From positions 1 through 5,784 of the forward strand of contig CANCGU010000172.1 in NCBI GenBank assembly GCA_947377705.1: 5,784 nt of DNA, written 5' to 3'. Below the pieces are notes generated by a model. It was not told where the DNA came from. It saw nothing but the letters and a program-made list of their open reading frames with translations, and did no database searches. The translations under genes and the position numbers were made by a program. Positions 1-4,653 of the stretch are shown piece by piece (position 1 is the first letter of the stretch; the number at the start of each line of letters is the position of its first letter). Origin of the DNA: Comamonadaceae bacterium. GTDB taxonomy: Bacteria > Pseudomonadota > Gammaproteobacteria > Burkholderiales > Burkholderiaceae.

Positions 1-359
1 TCTTTTTCTTTCGCAAAGCCTGGCTTGGCTTCTTTAGAGGCCAACCAAGCTGAGACGTTTTTCATGTCAGCCTCAGACAAGCCCGCAGCCATGCCGCTCA
101 TGATGGCGTTGGCACGCTTGCCAGACTTGAACTCTTGCAATTGTTTGACCAAGTAGTCTGGGTGCTGCTGCGCCAGCTTGGGGTAAGCAGGCGAACCCGA
201 GTTGCCGTCTGCACCGTGGCAAGACGCGCAAACAGCGGTATAGGTGGCTTCACCTTTGGCCAAATCGGCCTTGGCAGCAGGGGCTGCTGGCTCGGCGGCA
301 TGGGAAAGGGCGGGGGCTACCAAGGCGGCAGCAATCAACAAAGAGGCAATTAGCTTCAT
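1..359 (-). CDS. Cytochrome c4-type c-type cytochrome, 5' part (C-terminus beyond the left edge)
   Basis: This gene encodes a periplasmic haem-binding electron carrier. The minus strand from an ATG at 359 stays open for 119 codons to the window edge. Residues 1-21 form a classical Sec signal peptide (MKLIASLLIAAALVAPALSHA), with an S-H-A type cleavage site before AEPAAP. The mature part has a CASCH haem-attachment motif at residues 44-48, followed by G-A-D-G-N. Met87 or Met90 (IMSGMA) is a plausible axial ligand, followed by a helix GLSEADMKNVSAWLAS. The spacing and the sequence after the helix (KEAKPGFAKEK) resemble the first domain of di-haem cytochrome c4, usually about 200 residues, so a second haem domain is expected outside the window. 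In related Burkholderiales this gene often lies beside engB and cytochrome c maturation genes (resB/ccsB); this is recalled, not seen here. The start has only a weak purine run (AAAGAA, 365-370). A mono-haem class I cytochrome cannot be excluded. Confidence 0.9.
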   Translation of the reverse strand, partial: MKLIASLLIAAALVAPALSHAAEPAAPAAKADLAKGEATYTAVCASCHGADGNSGSPAYPKLAQQHPDYLVKQLQEFKSGKRANAIMSGMAAGLSEADMKNVSAWLASKEAKPGFAKEK

Positions 360-422
360 AGGTGTTCTTTGGTTAATGGGTCTCAAAGACGTCGAAAAAC
401 TCCGGTGATTCTACAATGCCGC
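360..422. promoter_or_regulatory. Short divergent intergenic region with possible back-to-back -10 elements
   Basis: These 63 bases separate the divergent cytochrome and engB genes, so promoters for both are expected here or just inside the genes. The plus strand has TACAAT at 412-417. The minus strand has TAGAAT at 413-408, which overlaps it. Neither has a convincing -35 hexamer at normal spacing. The plus-strand element lies only five bases before the engB ATG at 423, so a transcript starting from it would be essentially leaderless or would start inside the annotated gene. This is weak evidence and the elements may be chance matches. Confidence 0.25.
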
Positions 423-1190
423 ATGAACCAGCCAGACCCACATGACACCCCCGCCCCGATTGACACGCCTGAGGTGCCTGAAAACACGGTCTTGAACGCT
501 GAACTTGCGGCGCAAAGAGAGGCCGATCGTGCCGCAGCCAAGGCGGCTTTTGAGGCCTTGAGCCCTACAGATCAAGCCAAATATGCCATGGGCTGGTTAC
601 ACACTGCACGGTTTTTGACCACGGCGGCACAGTTGCACCATCTGCCCGCTTACGACCTACCTGAAATTGCCTTTGTCGGCCGCTCGAATGCGGGCAAATC
701 GACCTGCATCAACGTGCTCACACAGCAAAAGCGCTTGGCCTACGCCTCCAAAACGCCAGGCCGCACACAACACATCAACTTGTTTGCCATGGGGCGTCAA
801 GGCAAAACCGATGCCGTGCTAGCCGACTTGCCCGGCTATGGCTATGCCGCCGTGCCCAAGCAAGACAAGATTCGCTGGCAGCAAGTCATGGCCAACTACT
901 TGCTCACCCGCCCCAACCTGCGCGCGGTGGTGCTGATGTGTGACCCTCGCCATGGCCTGACCGACCTCGACGATATCTTGCTCGACGTCATTCGACCGCG
1001 CGTCGAAGAAGGTTTGAAGTTTTTGGTGTTGCTTACCAAAGCCGACAAACTCAACCGAAACGATGGGGCCAAGGCCCTGCAAATTGCCAAGCTGCAAGCC
1101 GGCGGCGGTGAAGTGCGTTTGTTCTCAGCACTGAAGAAACAGGGTGTGGACGAAGTGGCCACCACCTTGTACCAGTGGATGCACCCTTAA
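423..1190 (+). CDS. engB: Ribosome biogenesis GTPase EngB (YihA/YsxC family)
   Basis: EngB is a cytoplasmic Ras-like GTPase needed for late 50S subunit assembly. All G motifs are visible, numbered from the ATG at 423 (255 residues): G1 GRSNAGKS 86-93, G2 TPGRTQ 111-116, G3 DLPG 135-138, G4 TKAD 205-208 and G5 SAL 235-237. The family-typical DLPGYGYA and MCDPRHGLT segments are also present. The protein is longer than E. coli EngB (about 210 residues) because of an acidic, Pro/Ala-rich N-terminal extension of about 55 residues. The conserved domain starts around the internal Met56 (ATG at 588), which would give 200 residues. No Shine-Dalgarno is evident before either ATG. I chose 423 because extended N-termini are common in related bacteria and the frame is open with coding-like composition. 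The frame extends upstream to a TTG at 369, which is less likely to be used. The gene is divergent from the cytochrome and converges on the acyltransferase operon 13 bases away; no terminator is evident between them. Confidence 0.96.
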   Translation: MNQPDPHDTPAPIDTPEVPENTVLNAELAAQREADRAAAKAAFEALSPTDQAKYAMGWLHTARFLTTAAQLHHLPAYDLPEIAFVGRSNAGKSTCINVLTQQKRLAYASKTPGRTQHINLFAMGRQGKTDAVLADLPGYGYAAVPKQDKIRWQQVMANYLLTRPNLRAVVLMCDPRHGLTDLDDILLDVIRPRVEEGLKFLVLLTKADKLNRNDGAKALQIAKLQAGGGEVRLFSALKKQGVDEVATTLYQWMHP

Positions 1191-1203
1191 GCCACAGCGT
1201 CTT

Positions 1204-2070
1204 TCAGTAAAGTTCAGGCGCGCCCGGTGGGCGTGTCTTGAAACGCTTGTGCACCCAGAAGTATTGAGCGGGCATGGTGTTGATCAACACCTCCAAGCGT
1301 CTATTCATGGTGGCTGTATCGGCCTCGGCATCGTCCGTGGGGAAGTCATGCCACGCCGGATGCACGACCACCTCATAACCCGACGCCGTCATGCGCGTGA
1401 TGACTGGTACCACACGCGCACGACCCAGCTTTGCAAAGCGCGAGAGCGACGGCACCGTGGCAGCTGGCTCGCCATAGAACGGCACGAAAATAGACTCGCT
1501 CGGACCAAAGTTCATGTCGGGCAACAGGTACAGCAGCTCATGTTGGCGCAAAGCGCTGACGATGGGCTTCACACCATCCTCACGGCGAAACAAACGCACT
1601 TGACCGAAACGCTGGCGGCCTTGGGACACCCAAGCATCCACCGCGGCATTTGACTGTGGCGTGAAGATGGTGGTGAAGTGCAAAGGCAGGTTGAGCGTGA
1701 GCGCCGTCCAGCCCACATCCAAGCCCATAAAGTGAGGGGCGAACAACACGGTCGGCGTGGCCTCGGACAAAGCGGCCACCTCACCCGACAACTGAACGCG
1801 CGATTGAATGCACGCAGCACTGCGGTGCCATAACCAGCTTCGGTCTAACCACGCTTGGGCGAAATAGACAAAGGTTTGGCGTGCCAAGGCATCACGCGCT
1901 GCATCGCTTAAATGCGGGAAACACACCCGCAAATTGGTTTGCACCACACGGCGACGCGATGGAATCACCGCCATCAATAGGACGCCCAGCGCTGCCCCTA
2001 TGGCGCGCAGCCACGACAAGGGCAAGTAACCCAAGCCACGCAACACCAACAAACCTAAGCGGCTCAACAT
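1204..2070 (-). CDS. lpxL: LpxL/HtrB-family lipid A secondary acyltransferase (downstream gene of the pair)
   Basis: Members of this family (Lip_A_acyltrans) transfer an acyl chain from acyl-ACP to the lipid A precursor at the inner face of the inner membrane. The 288-residue protein has a hydrophobic N-terminal anchor (about residues 5-36), followed by SRRRVVQTNLRVCFP. The catalytic HX4D motif is in PHFMGLD (His113, Asp118). Further family blocks are LPDMNFG (183-189), IFVPFYG (194-200) and a C-terminal QYFWVHKRFKTRP (269-281), nearly the same as the QYMWLHRRFKTRP end I recall for E. coli LpxL. The length is close to the family norm. The start is set at the ATG at 2070, because AGAGGG at 2083-2078 is seven bases upstream; a GTG at 2073, directly after the upstream stop, would add one residue. 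The gene lies three bases after the stop of the other acyltransferase gene, so the two are surely cotranscribed and probably translationally coupled. The acyl chain used cannot be read from the sequence. Confidence 0.92.
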   Translation of the reverse strand: MLSRLGLLVLRGLGYLPLSWLRAIGAALGVLLMAVIPSRRRVVQTNLRVCFPHLSDAARDALARQTFVYFAQAWLDRSWLWHRSAACIQSRVQLSGEVAALSEATPTVLFAPHFMGLDVGWTALTLNLPLHFTTIFTPQSNAAVDAWVSQGRQRFGQVRLFRREDGVKPIVSALRQHELLYLLPDMNFGPSESIFVPFYGEPAATVPSLSRFAKLGRARVVPVITRMTASGYEVVVHPAWHDFPTDDAEADTATMNRRLEVLINTMPAQYFWVHKRFKTRPPGAPELY

Positions 2071-2073
2071 CAC

Positions 2074-2940
2074 TTAGCCCTCTGCGCGCGGCTGTTTGTC
2101 ACGCGCGTAGCCCCACAGGTATTGGCCCGGCGCATCGCGCACCATGCGCTCCACACCACGGTTGACCGCAGCGGCAGCTACCTCGGGTGACACACTGGCG
2201 TCCTTCATCTCAGGGGCTTCAAAGGGACGCATGTGCATGCAAAAGCCTTGCCCCGCAGGCAAGCGCTCGCACCACGTCATGATGACTTGTGCGCCAGTTT
2301 GTTGCGCCAGCTTGGCGAGCAGGGTCATGGTGTACACATCACGACCAAAAAACGGCGCCCACACACCCTGGCCCTTTGGCGGCACTTGGTCAGGCAAGAT
2401 GGCGGTGTAGCCCCCATTGCGCAGGGTGCGAATGAGCGTGCGCACCCCTGCGAGTGAGGTAGGGGCGGAATCTAAATAAGGACGGGTGCGGGCATTGGCC
2501 ACCAAGGGCTCTAACCACGCTTTGCGGGCGGGACGAAACAGTGCCACCATCGGGCCATGCGTGGGGCCAAATTTTTCGGCAATGGCTTGTGCGCCAATTT
2601 CCCAGGCGCCTAAGTGTGGCGACATGATGATGGCCCCCTTGCCTGCTTGCATGGCCGCTTCAAAGTGCTCCGCGCCATCCCAGGTCACCAACCCATCCAG
2701 CGTCGCGCTGTGCGGACGCATCCAGACCCAAGGCAGCTCGGCCACCATCGCACCCATGGCGGCGACAGCGGGACGTGCATCACGCCACGCCACGCCAGCC
2801 GCTTGCACATTGGCCTTGAAATTACGGCGATAGCTGGGCGACAACCACCACACCCCCCAACCCAACGCAGCACCCAACCGTTGCATCAAAGGCAATGGCA
2901 GACGGGCAAGGAAGTGAAAGATGCGGGTGGTGAGAGACAT
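2074..2940 (-). CDS. LpxL/HtrB-family lysophospholipid/lipid A acyltransferase (upstream gene of the pair)
   Basis: This is a second member of the same acyltransferase family: 288 residues, inner-membrane associated, with acyl-ACP as the expected donor. It has an N-terminal amphipathic/hydrophobic segment (residues 7-33) and SPSYRRNFKANV. The catalytic HX4E motif is in SPHLGAWE (His109, Glu114), with RPARKAWLEPLV (136-147), LPDQVPP (182-188), WAPFFG (194-199) and the C-terminal GQYLWGYARDK. It differs clearly from its neighbour: Glu instead of Asp as the acidic residue, a QVPP rather than MNFG block, and no RFKTRP tail. It therefore looks like a diverged paralogue that may add a different chain or act at another position on lipid A. 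The start ATG at 2940 gives the canonical family N-terminus, although the bases before it (CATCAAAAAGTTC on the coding strand) hold no strong Shine-Dalgarno. It is the first gene of a two-gene operon and is divergent from metK, a neighbourhood I recall from other Burkholderiales. Whether it is an LpxL or LpxM equivalent cannot be decided here. Confidence 0.92.
   Translation of the reverse strand: MSLTTRIFHFLARLPLPLMQRLGAALGWGVWWLSPSYRRNFKANVQAAGVAWRDARPAVAAMGAMVAELPWVWMRPHSATLDGLVTWDGAEHFEAAMQAGKGAIIMSPHLGAWEIGAQAIAEKFGPTHGPMVALFRPARKAWLEPLVANARTRPYLDSAPTSLAGVRTLIRTLRNGGYTAILPDQVPPKGQGVWAPFFGRDVYTMTLLAKLAQQTGAQVIMTWCERLPAGQGFCMHMRPFEAPEMKDASVSPEVAAAAVNRGVERMVRDAPGQYLWGYARDKQPRAEG
2078..2083 (-). 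promoter_or_regulatory. Ribosome binding site of the downstream acyltransferase gene
   Basis: The minus strand reads AGAGGG seven bases before the ATG at 2070 and four before the GTG at 2073. The better spacing favours the ATG. The site lies inside the last codons of the upstream acyltransferase gene, so ribosomes finishing that gene arrive on it, which is a typical coupled arrangement. Confidence 0.6.
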
Positions 2941-2947
2941 GAACTTT

Positions 2948-2975
2948 TTGATGACTTTGACAAATCCATTAGAAT
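2948..2975 (+). promoter_or_regulatory. Possible sigma-70 promoter of metK
   Basis: TTGATG (2948-2953), a 16-base spacer and TAGAAT (2970-2975) match the sigma-70 consensus at 4/6 and 5/6. The start point would be near 2982, giving metK an untranslated leader of about 150 bases, unusually long for a simple housekeeping gene. A perfect TTGACA at 2957-2962 lies in the spacer, but it has no good -10 at proper distance downstream. Confidence 0.45.
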
Positions 2976-2996
2976 TTCGATTGTCGCTGAGTTAAA
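2968..2996 (-). promoter_or_regulatory. Possible promoter of the acyltransferase operon
   Basis: The minus strand has TTTAAC (2996-2991), 17 bases, then TCTAAT (2973-2968). The spacing is ideal for a sigma-70 promoter, with a good -10 and a mediocre -35. Transcription would begin about 20 bases before the ATG at 2940. The -10 overlaps the proposed metK -10 on the other strand. Confidence 0.4.
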
Positions 2997-3074
2997 GAAC
3001 TACTTGCAGGGCGATGACACACCACGGTGTGAGAGTGAGGGCGAAGCCCAAACCACTGCTAAAGCGTTCGCTGG

Positions 3075-3133
3075 GCTCCAAGTTTTCAGGGTCGGCAACG
3101 CCGAACAACCCATTGAAAACAAGGAGCTTTTTT
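3075..3133 (+). promoter_or_regulatory. RBS-sequestering, terminator-like hairpin in the metK leader
   Basis: The leader can fold into a long hairpin directly before metK. The pairs are GCTCC (3075-3079) with GGAGC (3123-3127), an AA/AA internal loop, GTTTTCA (3082-3088) with TGAAAAC (3114-3120), GGG (3089-3091) with CCC (3109-3111), and TCGGC (3092-3096) with GCCGA (3100-3104) around an AAC loop. That makes 20 Watson-Crick pairs, with small bulges at 3105-3108 and 3112-3113. The outer stem contains the metK Shine-Dalgarno and is followed at once by six T's (3128-3133). It could therefore hide the ribosome site, act as a transcription attenuator, or both. An upstream segment, AGCCCA (3045-3050), could pair with TGGGCT (3072-3077) and open the base. 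I recognise no known SAM-I, SAM-II, SAM/SAH or SAH riboswitch core. The fold is read by eye, and its function is inferred. Confidence 0.5.
3121..3126 (+). promoter_or_regulatory. metK Shine-Dalgarno
   Basis: AAGGAG ends eight bases before the ATG at 3135. It is a strong match to the anti-Shine-Dalgarno and fixes the metK start. GGAG is paired in the hairpin at 3075-3127, so access to it would be structure dependent. Confidence 0.85.
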
Positions 3134-3134
3134 C

Positions 3135-4319
3135 ATGTCTAGCAATTTCCTCTTCACCTCTGAATCTGTGTCAGAAGGCCACCCAGACAAAGTGGCTGAC
3201 CAAATCTCTGACGCGATTTTGGACGCCATCTTCGCGCAAGACCCGCTTTCACGCGTGGCGGCCGAAACCCTGACCAACACCGGCTTGGTTGTGTTGGCTG
3301 GCGAAATCACGACCAACGCGCACGTCGACTACATCCAAGTCGCACGCGACACCATCAAGCGCATCGGCTACGACAACACCGACTACGGCATCGACTACAA
3401 AGGTTGCGCCGTGATGGTCTGCTACGACAAGCAATCCAACGACATCGCCCAAGGCGTAGACCACGCGTCTGACGATCACCTCAACATCGGCGCTGGCGAC
3501 CAAGGCCTGATGTTTGGCTACGCTTGCAGCGAAACACCAGAACTGATGCCAGCCCCGATCTACTACGCCCACCGTTTGGTCGAGCGCCAAGCCCAGCTGC
3601 GCAAGGATGGCCGCTTGCCATTCTTGCGTCCTGACGCGAAGAGCCAAGTGACCATGCGCTATGTGGACGGAAAGCCGCACAGCATTGACACCGTGGTGTT
3701 GTCCACCCAACACAGCCCTGACCAGAGCGAGTCAGCCACCAAGATGAAAGACAGCTTCGTGGAAGCCATCATCGAAGAGATCATCAAGCCTGTGTTGCCC
3801 AAAGAGTGGCTGCAAGACACCAAGTATTTGATCAACCCCACAGGCCGCTTCGTCATCGGCGGACCACAAGGCGATTGCGGTTTGACGGGCCGCAAAATCA
3901 TTGTGGACACCTACGGCGGCGCATGCCCTCACGGGGGTGGCGCGTTCTCCGGCAAAGATCCCTCCAAAGTGGACCGCTCTGCGGCTTACGCTGCACGCTA
4001 CGTGGCGAAAAACATTGTGGCCGCTGGCTTGGCCACACAGTGCCAAGTGCAAGTGGCTTACGCGATTGGCGTGGCACGCCCCATGAACATCACGGTGAAC
4101 ACTGCTGGGACTGGTGTGATCTCTGACGACAAGTTGTCAGCACTGGTGGCCGAGCACTTTGACCTGCGTCCCAAAGGCATCATTCAAATGCTTGACTTGT
4201 TGCGCCCGATTTACACCAAGACAGCCGCTTACGGTCACTTTGGTCGTGAAGAGCCTGAGTTCACTTGGGAACGCACTGACAAGGCTGCTGCATTGAAGGC
4301 TGCTGCTGGCGTGAAGTAA
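3135..4319 (+). CDS. metK: S-adenosylmethionine synthetase (methionine adenosyltransferase)
   Basis: MetK makes S-adenosylmethionine, the main cellular methyl donor, from methionine and ATP, releasing phosphate and diphosphate. It is a cytoplasmic homotetramer using Mg2+ and K+. The 394-residue product has the full three-repeat fold and the usual bacterial length (about 384-400). Visible motifs are GHPDK at 15-19 (catalytic His16, metal-binding Asp18), GEITT 56-60, GAGDQG at 119-124, DCGLTGRK 247-254 and the phosphate-binding GGGAFSGKD at 267-275 continuing into PSKVDRS. No key residue is missing. The start is supported by AAGGAG eight bases upstream. The gene appears monocistronic, with its own long structured leader before it and a strong intrinsic terminator 20 bases after its TAA. 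The leader hairpin suggests control of translation or attenuation, possibly feedback by SAM, but that is inference. The gene is divergent from the acyltransferase operon. Confidence 0.98.
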   Translation: MSSNFLFTSESVSEGHPDKVADQISDAILDAIFAQDPLSRVAAETLTNTGLVVLAGEITTNAHVDYIQVARDTIKRIGYDNTDYGIDYKGCAVMVCYDKQSNDIAQGVDHASDDHLNIGAGDQGLMFGYACSETPELMPAPIYYAHRLVERQAQLRKDGRLPFLRPDAKSQVTMRYVDGKPHSIDTVVLSTQHSPDQSESATKMKDSFVEAIIEEIIKPVLPKEWLQDTKYLINPTGRFVIGGPQGDCGLTGRKIIVDTYGGACPHGGGAFSGKDPSKVDRSAAYAARYVAKNIVAAGLATQCQVQVAYAIGVARPMNITVNTAGTGVISDDKLSALVAEHFDLRPKGIIQMLDLLRPIYTKTAAYGHFGREEPEFTWERTDKAAALKAAAGVK

Positions 4320-4339
4320 ACGCTTCTTTGCTTCTGTTT

Positions 4340-4376
4340 AAGGGCTTCTCGTTTTTGCGGGAGGCCCTTTTTCTTT
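4340..4376 (+). terminator. Rho-independent terminator of metK
   Basis: AAGGGCTTCTCG (4340-4351) pairs with CGGGAGGCCCTT (4358-4369) over 12 pairs, two of them G-T, around a six-base loop. It is followed by a T-rich tract (4368-4376) interrupted by one C. It starts 20 bases after the metK stop and is a textbook intrinsic terminator for plus-strand transcription. Confidence 0.88.
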
Positions 4377-4394
4377 GTCCTCGGGGATGCGAGC

Positions 4395-4456
4395 TGGGGT
4401 AGGCAGACGCGGCTTACATCGCTTCGCGACGAATGGCGCCGCATCTGCCTCCCCCA
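4395..4456. repeat. Hairpin repeat unit 1 (core in minus orientation)
   Basis: Arms 4395-4410 and 4441-4456 are complementary at 14 of 16 positions (mismatches 4400/4451 and 4408/4443). They enclose the 30-base core 4411-4440, whose own ends (GGC/GCC) extend the stem. The core is found again, perfectly inverted, in unit 2. On the minus strand the outer arms resemble those of unit 2 (TTGGGGGAGGC beside TTGGGTGGC on one side, GCCTACCCCAGCTC beside GCCACCCAAGCTTC on the other). The two units therefore look like diverged copies of one element. No transposase or clear target duplication is seen. Confidence 0.7.
4411..4440 (-). repeat. 30-bp core, copy 1 of a perfect inverted repeat
   Basis: This stretch is the exact reverse complement of 4547-4576, all 30 bases, with 106 bases between. 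It begins GGCTTACATC, has TCGCGA in the middle and ends TGGCGCC. Such length and identity cannot be chance. Confidence 0.95.
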
Positions 4457-4485
4457 ACCCGCATGTTGTTATTCGGAAAATTTCA

Positions 4486-4516
4486 GGCGCAAAATGGCCC
4501 CGTTTTATAGCGCGCC
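4486..4516. repeat. Small hairpin between the two repeat units
   Basis: GGCGCAAAA (4486-4494) can pair with TTTT (4503-4506) and GCGCC (4512-4516), leaving a five-base bulge at 4507-4511 and an eight-base loop. It is a minor structure in the AT-richer spacer between the two repeat units. It is not followed by a T tract on either strand. Confidence 0.35.
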
Positions 4517-4520
4517 AATA

Positions 4521-4601
4521 GAAGCTTGGGTGGCGTACCCCAATAAGGCGCCATTCGTCGCGAAGCGATGTAAGCCGTTTGGGGTACGCCACCCAAGCTT
4601 C
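4521..4601. repeat. Hairpin repeat unit 2 (core in plus orientation)
   Basis: Arms 4521-4543 and 4579-4601 are perfect reverse complements over 23 bases (beginning GAAGCTTGGGTGGC). They enclose a 35-base loop that contains core 4547-4576. The hairpin is very stable and symmetric, so it would form in transcripts from either strand. It lies between convergent metK and the exporter gene and is the nearest strong structure downstream of the exporter stop. It lacks a T tract, so it is not a classical intrinsic terminator, but it could block 3' exonucleases. Confidence 0.85.
4547..4576 (+). repeat. 30-bp core, copy 2 of a perfect inverted repeat
   Basis: This is the exact inverse of 4411-4440. It starts GGCGCCATTC and ends GATGTAAGCC, and sits in the loop of unit 2. 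The core is conserved perfectly while the flanking arms have diverged, which points to selection on the core or to recent spread of the element. Confidence 0.95.
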
Positions 4602-4653
4602 GCCGCAACTAAAAACGCACAAGACTAAGAACGCAACCGCGACGCCAGAAGAA

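Noticed and set aside
1191..1240. Possible bidirectional terminator between engB and the acyltransferase gene (CGCGCCC/GGGCGTG around 1218-1234)
   Set aside because: It lies within the acyltransferase coding region, has one G-T pair and lacks a T tract on either side.
1144..1653. Plus-strand open frame of 169 codons
   Set aside because: It begins inside engB in another frame and runs antisense to the acyltransferase gene, with no family features.
2982..3134. A known SAM or SAH riboswitch before metK
   Set aside because: I looked for the conserved cores of SAM-I, SAM-II, SAM/SAH and SAH classes by eye and saw none. The SAM/SAH-like GGAGC ending is present, but its required CUUCC loop partner is not. 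A covariance search would decide.
2614..3273. Plus-strand open frame of 219 codons crossing the acyltransferase start, the intergenic region and the metK start
   Set aside because: It is antisense to a well-supported gene, overlaps metK in another frame, has no recognisable domain and is explained by GC-rich codon bias.
3249..3713. Minus-strand open frame of 154 codons
   Set aside because: It is fully antisense to metK, whose motifs fix the coding frame.
4395..4601. CRISPR array or attachment site
   Set aside because: There are only two units, in opposite orientation, with no regular spacers, no cas genes and no integrase or tRNA nearby.
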